Positions 1-6,410 of a stretch of 11,789 bases of DNA are shown here, piece after piece. The DNA is from Candidatus Nitrosopumilus sp. (GTDB taxonomy: Archaea > Thermoproteota > Nitrososphaeria > Nitrososphaerales > Nitrosopumilaceae). Position numbers and translations under genes: made by a program. The notes beneath the pieces were generated by a model that saw nothing but the letters and a program-made list of their open reading frames with translations, was not told where the DNA came from and did not search any database. Within the stretch, counting starts at the first letter, position 1; each line of letters starts with the position of its first letter. The stretch spans positions 1 to 11,789 of the forward strand of contig JABDKK010000181.1 of assembly GCA_013002265.1 (NCBI GenBank). The letters run 5' to 3'.

Positions 1-725
1 CAAATTCCAGAAACAATTGTATCAAAAATGGTACCGTGAATATGAAAACCATATGCGGGTATGGCACCCATGTCAACATAGTATAATCTAACTAATTCTT
101 CAGTTTTTGCAGGCAATGGATTTGACCAATACTGGTCAGCATATCCATTAAAGAAGACATAATCAGGAGTCCATGTCTCTTGATCTTCTAAATCATATTC
201 TCCTTTGACTAGAACATATTCTCTTGCAGGTTCTAGACCATCAATGGGATCAACTATGAATGCACCATACAATCCATTTCTGACATGAGATGATACGGGC
301 ATTACATGACAATGATACATGAAAAGTCCTGAGGGTTCAGCAATGAAATCATAGGTATAGGATTCGCCTGGCAAAACTTCTTGGAACACTCCATCGTTTT
401 GCTCATCGTGATCACCATGAAAATGCATTGTGTGAGGAAGTTTTCCATTATTAATGAAATTGATAATAACTCTGTCACCTTCTGTTGCCCTTAACGTAGG
501 GCCAGGAATTGTTCCATTGTATGTCCAAGCTTCAACTCGGGTTCCGGGTGCTATTTCAAGAGTAGTGTCTTCGGCTATTACTGTAAATGTTCTTGTTGTG
601 GGGGAATGGTGGACAGATGTATTTTCTGCAAAAATTTGTAGAGGAATTTCTGCATCAAGAAAATATACTCCAAAGGCAACTCCAAGAGATACAACAGCTA
701 CAATCATGACAACAGTTCTGTCCAC
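1..725 (-). CDS. Multicopper oxidase (two-domain laccase/NirK-like), 3' end outside the window
   Basis: About 241 residues are visible and the C-terminus runs off the left edge. With the GTG start at 725 the protein opens with a short Arg-containing segment and a hydrophobic stretch at about residues 5-23, a signal or anchor sequence, so the enzyme should act outside the membrane. The cupredoxin fold follows, with the copper motifs HTMHFHGDH (residues 98-106) and MYHCHVMPVSSH (136-147), then GLYGAFIVDP, and a second-domain copper motif FHIHG near the window edge. These are ligands of the multicopper oxidase/copper nitrite reductase superfamily. Thaumarchaea carry several such enzymes and their substrates are mostly unsettled. 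The start is chosen because a TATA-like box (747-757) is centred 27 nt upstream of this GTG. A TTG at 743 or an ATG at 707 are alternatives. Divergent from the Cys-rich gene at 831. Family is certain; nitrite reductase versus laccase activity cannot be told. Confidence 0.93.
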   Translation of the reverse strand, partial: MDRTVVMIVAVVSLGVAFGVYFLDAEIPLQIFAENTSVHHSPTTRTFTVIAEDTTLEIAPGTRVEAWTYNGTIPGPTLRATEGDRVIINFINNGKLPHTMHFHGDHDEQNDGVFQEVLPGESYTYDFIAEPSGLFMYHCHVMPVSSHVRNGLYGAFIVDPIDGLEPAREYVLVKGEYDLEDQETWTPDYVFFNGYADQYWSNPLPAKTEELVRLYYVDMGAIPAYGFHIHGTIFDTIVSGI

Positions 726-746
726 ATACCAAATGATTACCAATTC

Positions 747-757
747 TTAATAATAAA
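747..757 (-). promoter_or_regulatory. TATA-like box of the multicopper oxidase gene
   Basis: The minus strand reads TTTATTATTAA, centred about 27 nt before the GTG at 725. The same spacing recurs at most other genes here and fits a leaderless transcript, so it supports the GTG as the start. Confidence 0.5.
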
Positions 758-830
758 GCGGTTTAATCTGCAAACAAGTGCAAACAACAAGAGACAGTTA
801 TCTTATGTAAGATGTTTTTCTAGAATTTAC

Positions 831-1022
831 TTGGCCCCAAGGTGTAAAGGATGTTGCGTTGAATTCATCATTCATAGGTTTGTGAAAGGTAGAAAATATG
901 AAAACGGTTTGAAATGGTGTTCTACTTGTGGCAGGTTTGTTCAAACAAGTTTAATTCGTTGTTCTTGCTGCAATACAAAACTAAGGGTCAGAGCAAAACA
1001 CAAAATACATAAAAAAATCTAG
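831..1022 (+). CDS. Small Cys-rich zinc-ribbon-like protein (63 aa)
   Basis: Unnamed small protein with a TTG start (MAPRCKGCC). No ATG or GTG lies in frame upstream before a stop, and a TATA-like TTATCTTA (798-805) sits about 29 nt before the TTG. Cysteines at residues 5, 8, 9, 30, 33, 44, 46 and 47 form a CxxC pair and a final CxCC, which suggests one or two bound zinc ions; the tail is basic (KxRxRAKHK). It is a clear paralogue of the protein at 8835-9047. The first 63 residues align with no gap and share Cys 5, 9, 30, 33, 44, 46 and 47 plus KYE-G-K, CGxF, RCxCC and T-LR. Role unknown; nucleic-acid binding is possible from the basic tail, but this is inference. Divergent from the multicopper oxidase. 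Confidence 0.72.
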   Translation: MAPRCKGCCVEFIIHRFVKGRKYENGLKWCSTCGRFVQTSLIRCSCCNTKLRVRAKHKIHKKI

Positions 1023-1071
1023 TCAACATTACAGCAAATTTATTTTCTAGCTATGCATAAAGAGCATATTC

Positions 1072-1161
1072 TTAATGCTCCAATTCATTTGAGCATTCAA
1101 GAGAGCAAACATCATCACACCAGTGCTCAAAATTCTTTCCACAGACAATACATTTTCTCAT
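1072..1161 (-). CDS. 29-aa CxxC mini-protein, putative zinc finger
   Basis: A very short frame, MRKCIVCGKNFEHWCDDVCS followed by LECSNELEH. Cysteines at 4, 7, 15, 19 and 23 and a His at 13 give a CxxC-x7-C-x3-C-x3-C pattern, like small treble-clef or FCS-type fingers. The best evidence that it is real is a Shine-Dalgarno sequence, GAGGTG, 8 nt before the ATG, together with the dense Cys pattern. It lies on the same strand downstream of the RAM-domain gene, about 65 nt after that gene's stop, and could be cotranscribed with it. The plus-strand frame over the same bases looks like chance. Function unknown; a metal-binding regulatory peptide is a guess. Confidence 0.6.
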   Translation of the reverse strand: MRKCIVCGKNFEHWCDDVCSLECSNELEH

Positions 1162-1226
1162 GTATTGAACACCTCTTTGAAACCATATTTGAAATAATGT
1201 ATTTTTATCATGATGTAATTTTATTA

Positions 1227-1472
1227 TTATTGCATATATTTTACAAGTGTTAAAGTAGTTTCAATTCCCGAAATTCTCCTTAATTTGTATCTAATAGCAT
1301 CACGGATGTGATCTAAATTGGAGGACTCTAATTTCACAATCATTCTCCACGGTCCATCTACTGTTGTAATTTCTTTTACAGTATCAATATCATCTAATTG
1401 ATTTGTCACATCTGTAGCAGAATCCTGTTTACACATTATCAAAACAAAAGCAGTACTGAATAAATTTTCCAT
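1227..1472 (-). CDS. Stand-alone Lrp/AsnC ligand-binding (RAM) domain protein
   Basis: 81 residues matching only the C-terminal half of Lrp/AsnC regulators, the RAM (AsnC_trans_reg) domain. It shows the alternating beta-alpha-beta pattern with VDGPWRMIVKLE and a late ISGIETTLTLV strand. There is no helix-turn-helix, and the length is that of a free RAM domain (about 75-80 aa), so this is probably a complete single-domain protein rather than a truncation. Such proteins bind amino acids or other small effectors and form dimers to octamers, and may modulate full-length Lrp partners; that role is inferred from the family. The start is supported by AGGTGA (Shine-Dalgarno-like) about 9 nt upstream and an AT-rich box at about 1505-1514. 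The 29-aa CxxC gene follows. Confidence 0.85.
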   Translation of the reverse strand: MENLFSTAFVLIMCKQDSATDVTNQLDDIDTVKEITTVDGPWRMIVKLESSNLDHIRDAIRYKLRRISGIETTLTLVKYMQ

Positions 1473-1612
1473 TCTTAATTATCACCTAATGAAAAATTGG
1501 TTTTCATAAATATTGGATCCTCTAAATCGATATAATTAGTGCGTATACTTTGTGGTACACTGTGGCACAAATTTTTGAAAAGTTAAAATGGTTGAATGCA
1601 AATTTGACAAAA

Positions 1613-2155
1613 ATGAATAGCAAAAAAAGAATCTCGACTGAACATGCAAGTTTTAGAATTAACTCTCCTACATTGAATAATCTAAAGAAAATCTCAAAAG
1701 AACAGAAACTCAGCTTGAATACTTATGTAAATCAGATTTTTGATTCCCATATCAACTGGGATCTTCATGCACCAGAAGTTGGTTGGGTTATGATGTTAAA
1801 ATCAGCTTTGAAAGAAATTATCAAAAACATTGATGAGGAATCTCTCAAATCTACTGCAAAAAATGCTGCAGAAAGTGGGGCAAAAGAAATTGCACTATCC
1901 ATGCGTGGAAAATATGACATTGAGGGATGGCTATCTATCTTAAAAGATCGTGCAAGATCCTCTGGATTTTCTATTAAGGAATATTCAGATGATGGGACAA
2001 TACGTTTGATTTTACATCATGACATGGGTGAGAAATGGTCAATATTCTTTGAGACATATTACAATACCGTTTTTGATGATTTGGGATCAAACGTGAAATC
2101 AGATCATACTGAAAACTCTATACTATTAGATATCAAATCAAAAATAATCCAGTAG
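1613..2155 (+). CDS. Conserved thaumarchaeal protein with ribbon-helix-helix-like N-terminus
   Basis: 180 residues from the ATG at 1613. Residues about 10-47 (HASFRINSPT...LKKISKEQKLSLNTYVNQIF) have the strand-helix-helix rhythm of a ribbon-helix-helix (Arc/CopG-type) DNA-binding unit. The rest, about 48-180, is a mixed alpha/beta domain with no motif I can name (GAKEIALSMRGKYDIEGWLS, LHHDMGEKWSIFFETYY). The layout resembles proteins common in ammonia-oxidising archaea that are annotated only as hypothetical; I recognise the type but know no function. The start is uncertain: TATAATTA (1531-1538) is centred about 27 nt before a GTG at 1562, which would add 17 residues as a leaderless start, whereas the recognisable fold begins just after the ATG at 1613. 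Confidence 0.82.
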   Translation: MNSKKRISTEHASFRINSPTLNNLKKISKEQKLSLNTYVNQIFDSHINWDLHAPEVGWVMMLKSALKEIIKNIDEESLKSTAKNAAESGAKEIALSMRGKYDIEGWLSILKDRARSSGFSIKEYSDDGTIRLILHHDMGEKWSIFFETYYNTVFDDLGSNVKSDHTENSILLDIKSKIIQ

Positions 2156-2243
2156 GAAATGAATTCCAAATTCTTTTGATTAGATTTAAAATTTGATTAC
2201 AATAAAGATACAAAAATATCAAATCTGCAGAAATGTGTTAATC

Positions 2244-2596
2244 TTGAAATTGCTAATTGTGGATGATAACAAGAAAATCACTGATATGTTTGAAGAGTAT
2301 TTAGGATTTCAGGATTTTAAGGTAAGAGCAATAAATGATGGGGAATATGCATTAATTAATTCAAAGTAAGGATTTGATAAAAATTTACTGGACATGCCAA
2401 TGCCCAAATTTGGAGGGTTGATGAATCTTAAAAAAAGAGAACTTACTGGTTTTTAAAAAAAATCATTATCCTTACTGCATTGACCCTAAACAAGGAAGTT
2501 TCAGAGAAAATCAAAATAATTGGAGTAAGCAGGATCATTTCAAAACCAATTGACATGCCAAATCTAGTCAAAGAACTTGAGGGCAAAGCCATTTAG
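2244..2596 (+). pseudogene. Decayed CheY-like response-regulator receiver domain
   Basis: Translation from TTG 2244 gives a normal receiver opening, LKLLIVDDNKKITDMFEEYL, including the acidic pair at residues 7-8. A TAA follows at 2367, then in the same frame LLDMPMPKFGG with the phospho-acceptor Asp at codon 50 (2391-2393), then a second TAA at 2454. After a frame change near the A-run at 2455-2462 the sequence resumes as KKIIILTALT and ISKPIDMPNLVKEL, holding the conserved Thr/Ala and Lys of beta4-beta5, and ends at TAG 2594. All five receiver beta strands can be traced, so the ancestor was a complete stand-alone CheY-like protein of about 117 codons. Two stops and a shift make a functional product very unlikely. 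A TATA-like box (AAAATATC, 2213-2220) still sits 27 nt before the TTG, so the loss may be recent. Confidence 0.85.
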
Positions 2597-2622
2597 AATC
2601 AAAGTATCAATTTTTTGAAGGA

Positions 2623-2630
2623 TTATATCT
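2623..2630 (+). promoter_or_regulatory. TATA box of htpX
   Basis: TTATATCT centred about 27 nt before the ATG at 2653. It supports that ATG as the start of a leaderless transcript separate from the upstream pseudogene. Confidence 0.55.
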
Positions 2631-2652
2631 CCAAATTAACAGTGAATCAGAG

Positions 2653-3612
2653 ATGATCAAGGGAATTGTGGCTTCAATGAGCCTTACAATGGTTTTAGTT
2701 TTCGGACTGCTCTTTGCATTGCTTGCAGGTCTTGCATTTTATTTTGACATTGGGGTTTATGCCACAGTTGCAATGGCAGTAGGTTTAGGCCTGTTCCAGT
2801 GGGCAATAGGACCAATAATTGTAAAATGGAGTACAAACATGAGTCCGTTAAACAAAGACGAGTTTCCATGGATTGAAGAAACAGTTCATGAGATTTGCAT
2901 TAAGAATAGAGTAAAAATTCCAAAAATTACCATTGCAAATACAAGCATGCCAAATGCATTTGTTTTTGGCAGAACTAGCAAATCTGCAACTTTGACATTA
3001 ACGCGAGGTTTGTTGAGTACTCTATCAAATGAAGAGGTTAAAGGAGTAATTGCACATGAAGTTGGCCACATAAAGCATAACGACATGGTAGTAATGACAG
3101 TGATTTCAGTAATTCCCACTATTGCATATTTTATTGCACTATCAACTATCTTTGGAGGAAGAGGCAAAAATCAAGGAGGGGCTACAGTGTTAATCGGAGT
3201 TGGTGCTTTTGCAGTTTACTTCGTCACAAATCTGTTGATTCTATACTTTTCACGTCTAAGGGAATTTTATGCAGACAATTTTGCTGGAAGACAGGTTAAA
3301 CCATCAATTCTTGCAAATGCTTTGGCAAAGATTACTTATGGACTAAGTTTGCAAAAACAGCAAGCAAAAAATTCTACTTTGAGGTCTTTTTATGCAGTAG
3401 ATCCGATATCTTCTAGTTTTGAAGTGACAAAGTTTTCTTCATACTATAAGGATCAACACATATCAAAGGACGAGGTCAAAAAGGCCATGGATTGGGAGAG
3501 AAAAAATAGTTTCAGCAAGTTTGGTGAGATCTTTAGAACTCATCCTTTAACATACAAAAGAATAGAAAAATTATATCAGCAAGAACGTAACCAGTCTTCA
3601 ATTTCTATGTAA
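2653..3612 (+). CDS. htpX: Membrane zinc metalloprotease HtpX (M48 family)
   Basis: 319 residues, the usual archaeal HtpX length of about 290-320. Two N-terminal membrane segments (about 10-30 and 34-57) precede a cytoplasmic domain with the zinc motif HEVGH (residues 135-139; His135 and His139 ligands, Glu136 catalytic). Two more membrane segments (about 145-165 and 176-199) follow, and the third zinc ligand is Glu204 in SRLREFYAD. All catalytic residues are intact. In bacteria HtpX degrades misfolded membrane proteins together with FtsH; archaeal homologues are assumed to do the same membrane quality control. It has its own promoter (TATA at 2623-2630) and a T-rich end downstream, so it is probably monocistronic. 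Two shorter minus-strand frames inside it are chance frames. Confidence 0.95.
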   Translation: MIKGIVASMSLTMVLVFGLLFALLAGLAFYFDIGVYATVAMAVGLGLFQWAIGPIIVKWSTNMSPLNKDEFPWIEETVHEICIKNRVKIPKITIANTSMPNAFVFGRTSKSATLTLTRGLLSTLSNEEVKGVIAHEVGHIKHNDMVVMTVISVIPTIAYFIALSTIFGGRGKNQGGATVLIGVGAFAVYFVTNLLILYFSRLREFYADNFAGRQVKPSILANALAKITYGLSLQKQQAKNSTLRSFYAVDPISSSFEVTKFSSYYKDQHISKDEVKKAMDWERKNSFSKFGEIFRTHPLTYKRIEKLYQQERNQSSISM

Positions 3613-4069
3613 GCAAAATTGTTAGCATGCCACAAGTTATCAGTCATATCCAAATATTTTTTTGCCATAAATGTAGTAACGAGAAGCTGTTATTCTGCGT
3701 CGTAGAATAATAGGTTGGGAAAACAGTTCATGTTATGGTCTGTCCTAGATCGAGTTTTCCAAATATTTCTCGTCAATTTCTATTTTTTAGATTATAACCC
3801 ATAGGATTTGAGTGTGTATGTGATTTTCTATTTGATTTTAGTTCAAGACTTTTGATTGAATTTACTGGATTGAAACCATTTCAGATACGAAAAAAGTTTT
3901 AGAGTGAACCTGTTATAGCTTGAACCGTTTTTGAAGCAACAGTAAACTAAATTTGGAGAATAATAATATAAACATAAATTTCAATATTAAGATTAACAAA
4001 AAATCAACTCAAATGCTGAATCCAAAAAAGTTCGGAGAAGTTTAGTATTTTTGAACAGATTAAATAAAT
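3613..4069. other. 457-bp gene-poor stretch with two hairpins and no convincing gene
   Basis: No intact gene is visible. After the T-run lie two inverted repeats. TTATTCT/AGAATAA (3690-3696 and 3704-3710) has a 7-nt loop, and GGAAAAC/GTTTTCC (3718-3724 and 3754-3760) encloses 29 nt. One plus-strand frame from ATG 3627 reads MPQVISHIQIFFCHKCSNEK, stops at 3708, and stays fairly open in the same frame to about 3900 with only scattered stops; a phrase such as RLLIEFTGLKPFQIRKKF looks protein-like. This may be a decayed gene, perhaps a transposase fragment, but I cannot identify it. The last 120 nt are very AT-rich and hold A-runs that read as T-runs for the convergent UspA-like gene. Confidence 0.4.
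3656..3663 (+). terminator. T-run terminator after htpX
   Basis: A run of T residues in AAATATTTTTTTGCC about 45 nt after the htpX stop. Archaeal transcription commonly ends at such T-tracts without a hairpin. Confidence 0.4.
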
Positions 4070-4510
4070 TTATGTTTTTGTAGATTTGACTATCATTACA
4101 GGACATTTTGCTTTTGTCACTACACTTGATGCAATACTGCCCAACACCATTTTTTTAAAACCTGACCTACCATGAGATCCCATTACAATCAAATCTATTT
4201 TGTTACTCTCTGCAAAAGACAAAATGCCATCAGAGTTAGAAGGATTGTGAACGATTTTAATTGAGATTGGAACATTTTCAACAATGTGAGAATTTTTTAT
4301 TTTATTCAAATCTGCTTTTGCTTTATTTTCAGATTCGTCATGTATCTCTTGGGCACGTTCCCAAGACATGCCTGATGTATCAGTATCACGTCCAATAACG
4401 GTCAACAGTATAACTTTTGAATCAAATTTTTTTGCAATCTCCATTGCTTTTTCAAATGCTAGGTCACCAAAATTTGTAAAATCATAAGGGACAAGAATGG
4501 TATTAGGCAT
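4070..4510 (-). CDS. Universal stress protein UspA family, ATP-binding type
   Basis: 146 residues, one full Usp domain (family about 140-150). It starts MPNTILVPYDFTNFGDLAF, the usual first strand with the conserved Asp at residue 10, and holds the nucleotide-binding motif G-x2-G-x9-G-S at 111-125 (GSHGRSGFKKMVLGS), followed by VVTKAKCPVMIV. The intact motif predicts the ATP-binding subgroup of this cytoplasmic stress family. The start at 4510 is chosen because the recognisable domain begins there and TTTAATTA on the minus strand (4533-4540) is centred about 26 nt upstream; an ATG at 4528 and an even earlier in-frame start would add residues unlike the family. Divergent from a second, more degenerate Usp-like gene at 4579, with about 68 bp between them. 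Confidence 0.92.
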   Translation of the reverse strand: MPNTILVPYDFTNFGDLAFEKAMEIAKKFDSKVILLTVIGRDTDTSGMSWERAQEIHDESENKAKADLNKIKNSHIVENVPISIKIVHNPSNSDGILSFAESNKIDLIVMGSHGRSGFKKMVLGSIASSVVTKAKCPVMIVKSTKT

Positions 4511-4578
4511 TCTATTTGGATCATGCATTACATAATTAAAGATTTGAATATTGGTAAAAATAACAGATAATATAGAAA

Positions 4579-5022
4579 ATGTCAAAAATATTCAAAAACA
4601 TAGCAGTTGCAATCATCACCCCAACCCACACAAAAAAGTCATTTAACATAGGATTGGAGATTGCAAAGAAATTTGATGCAGAATTAACAGTAATTGAATG
4701 CATGTACAAGGTTCAGCCAAAACTGTATTTTTTTGAGACAAAATCTGACAAAAAAAGGGCTCAAGCTCAGCTTGCAAAGATAAAGAAAGAGCTGGAGAAT
4801 TGGAAAAAAATTGCTTTGGAGAAAGGTGTTAAAATTAAAACAAAGTTTGGATTGACTGATTCTATTTCACACTGGGTAGTTGATTATGTAAAGCAGAACA
4901 AAATTGATCTGCTTATAGTAGACTATCCAAAACTATCCATGGTCGAGATGACAATTTATGATGACATCATCAACAGCATACACCATGAATCCCATTGTCA
5001 TCTATTAACCACAAAACAGTAA
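4579..5022 (+). CDS. Divergent UspA-like protein lacking the ATP-binding loop
   Basis: 147 residues with the Usp layout: a first strand (IFKNIAVAII), helix NIGLEIAKKFDAELTVIE that parallels the neighbour's KAMEIAKKFDSKVILLTV, a long charged helix (about 55-80), and a late strand KIDLLIVDYP matching the neighbour's KIDLIVMGSH. Where the ATP-binding Usp has G-x2-G-x9-G-S this protein reads VDYPKLSMVEMTIYDDIINS, so the glycine loop is missing and ATP binding is unlikely. It probably arose from a Usp duplication and may bind another ligand or pair with its divergent neighbour; that is inference. It ends 34 bp from the convergent DUF389 gene. A weak AT-rich box (GAATATTGG, near 4545-4553) lies at about the right distance for a leaderless start. 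Confidence 0.85.
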   Translation: MSKIFKNIAVAIITPTHTKKSFNIGLEIAKKFDAELTVIECMYKVQPKLYFFETKSDKKRAQAQLAKIKKELENWKKIALEKGVKIKTKFGLTDSISHWVVDYVKQNKIDLLIVDYPKLSMVEMTIYDDIINSIHHESHCHLLTTKQ

Positions 5023-5056
5023 TCATCAAGTGTCTGTTATTTTCATACAGGTGTTT

Positions 5057-6064
5057 CTAAAATTGAGGTTTTAGTGACAAAAATCCTAGCAGGATGCTCA
5101 GTCCAATGAAAACGGTAATGGTAATTATCATATGCCTTTGTGCTTTTTCCTTCTCGTAAAACTTTCTTGGAGTAACTCCTCCAATAAAGAATACAACCAT
5201 CATACCAAGAACCAAACCAATAATGTTTGCACCAGTAAGAGTCAGAGCACTAGAAAAGATTTCAAAGTCCCACAAGGCTATTCCTATCCCTGAAACAGTT
5301 GCTGGTGGGACTAAGGCTGCTGCAATTGCAACACCTACCAAAATTCCAGGAATGTTTGAAGACATTGCAATTCCACCTGCCAAACCAAGCGCAATTGCTA
5401 CTGCCAAAAACACTGGAGAAACTACAGTCCTGGATAGAATTTCATCAGTTAGCGGCAAATCTACGAACTGTATAGTAATTCCAGTCAGTATGGCACCAGT
5501 AGCAATAACTGAGACAAGCAAGATAGAACCCGATGCTAGAGCCTTTAGCATTTTCCCAGTCTGGCCTACTGCAGTGTTAAAAGAAAATGCAGAAATTGGA
5601 CCAAGTAAGGGGGAGATAAGCATTGCACCGATAACCAAAGATGCGTTGTTTGCAAATACTCCAGCTGTTGCAACACCTGCAGCTATGACAATCATGAAAA
5701 GAAGATTTTTGTTAAACTTTACATTTGGCTCTATTAGAGACTCGTATTCTTCTATGAGTTTTTTCTTTTTTACCTTGACTTGTTTTGTATCAAGTTCTTT
5801 GATATAGTTTGTAAGATAATCAGATAGGGTGGCCTCGATTGCCAGACTAGTAACATACAGTTCTTTTCTTCTAGTATCAACAATTTTGTTTAATTCGTTT
5901 GTTAATGCATTGGCCAAAGAGTCAGGACAAATTCCAGTATAGCGAAGAAGTTTTTCATCCTCTGCCATGGTCAACTCAACGTGATATGGAATTTTATATT
6001 TTTTAAAAGTAAATACCACACTTTGGCTCTGCTGTTCATAGCAGATAATTTCAATTTTTCTCAA
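5057..6064 (-). CDS. DUF389 family multi-pass membrane protein
   Basis: 335 residues. A soluble N-terminal region (1-118) has a ferredoxin-like pattern and a Lys-rich linker (QVKVKKKKLIEEYESLIEP). From about residue 119 there are six or seven membrane segments, including FMIVIAAGVATAGVFANN, the family hallmark IGAMLISPLLGPI (about 145-157), the Gly/Ala-rich SSNIPGILVGVAIAAALVPP and a final helix near the C-terminus. This matches DUF389 (TIGR00341-type) proteins of archaea and bacteria, whose transport or scaffold role is unproven. The start is a TTG, as no ATG or GTG precedes the first family-like residues; a weak TATA-like TCATAAAC on the minus strand is centred about 28 nt upstream. The long plus-strand frame inside (5223-5807) is a chance reading of this gene. 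Confidence 0.92.
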   Translation of the reverse strand: MRKIEIICYEQQSQSVVFTFKKYKIPYHVELTMAEDEKLLRYTGICPDSLANALTNELNKIVDTRRKELYVTSLAIEATLSDYLTNYIKELDTKQVKVKKKKLIEEYESLIEPNVKFNKNLLFMIVIAAGVATAGVFANNASLVIGAMLISPLLGPISAFSFNTAVGQTGKMLKALASGSILLVSVIATGAILTGITIQFVDLPLTDEILSRTVVSPVFLAVAIALGLAGGIAMSSNIPGILVGVAIAAALVPPATVSGIGIALWDFEIFSSALTLTGANIIGLVLGMMVVFFIGGVTPRKFYEKEKAQRHMIITITVFIGLSILLGFLSLKPQF

Positions 6065-6133
6065 TTTTGTTCTTGATTAGTTGTCCGGTTTATGAGTCTG
6101 ATAAACATTATCAAATTTGAAATTCATCTGGTT

Positions 6134-6142
6134 GCTTTATCA
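6134..6142 (+). promoter_or_regulatory. TATA-like box of the frameshifted mini-gene
   Basis: CTTTATCA is centred about 26.5 nt before ATG 6165, the same spacing as at intact genes here. It argues that the mini-gene is, or was until recently, expressed. Confidence 0.45.
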
Positions 6143-6164
6143 ACAATTATTCAACTAACTAGGC

Positions 6165-6331
6165 ATGAAAGAGACTGTAGATTCCCTAGTAAATGATGTA
6201 AAACTCTATTCAAAAGGTTTAGCAACTGCCCTAGAAAAAAACCATCATTCAGAGGCTTTTGGCTATGTGCAAGAATGAAAAAATGCCTAAAAACAGTTGA
6301 AGAGTATCTTGAAATGAAAAAAGACATCTAA
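6165..6331 (+). pseudogene. Frameshifted small helical protein gene (about 55 codons)
   Basis: From ATG 6165 one frame reads MKETVDSLVNDVKLYSKGLA through FGYVQE and stops at TGA 6276. In another frame, starting exactly there, follows MKKCLKTVEEYLEMKKDI to TAA 6329. Restoring one A at GAATG (GAAATG, near 6273-6277) joins both parts into one 55-residue, highly charged, all-helical protein. Both halves show the same residue composition and amphipathic spacing, which is hard to explain by chance. The gene has its own TATA-like box and sits between DUF389 (divergent) and the cupredoxin gene. Either a single-base deletion broke it or the base call is wrong; alternatively the true product is the 37-aa N-terminal part. 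Function unknown. Confidence 0.6.
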
Positions 6332-6380
6332 TTTTTGTGTATAATAATTCATTAAAACCGTAGATGATAATTACATACTA

Positions 6381-6388
6381 TAATAAAA
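6381..6388 (+). promoter_or_regulatory. TATA box of the cupredoxin gene
   Basis: TAATAAAA, within CTATAATAAAATA, centred about 26.5 nt before ATG 6411. It supports that ATG and a leaderless transcript. Confidence 0.55.
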
Positions 6389-6410
6389 TAGGAATGCGCT
6401 AACGATCTGC

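Noticed and set aside
454..750. 98-aa plus-strand open frame
   Set aside because: It lies opposite the multicopper oxidase, which has clear copper motifs; its translation has no recognisable features.
1053..1253. 66-aa plus-strand open frame
   Set aside because: Low-complexity translation rich in His, Ile and Phe; the opposite strand carries a better-supported CxxC mini-gene with a Shine-Dalgarno sequence.
3690..3760. tRNA or known structured RNA
   Set aside because: The hairpins do not form a cloverleaf, no TTC-G/A-style T-arm is present, and no C/D box pair was seen.
5223..5807. 194-aa plus-strand open frame
   Set aside because: Antisense shadow of the DUF389 membrane region; its Pro/Ala/Thr-rich translation is the expected complement of Gly/Ala/Val/Ile codons.
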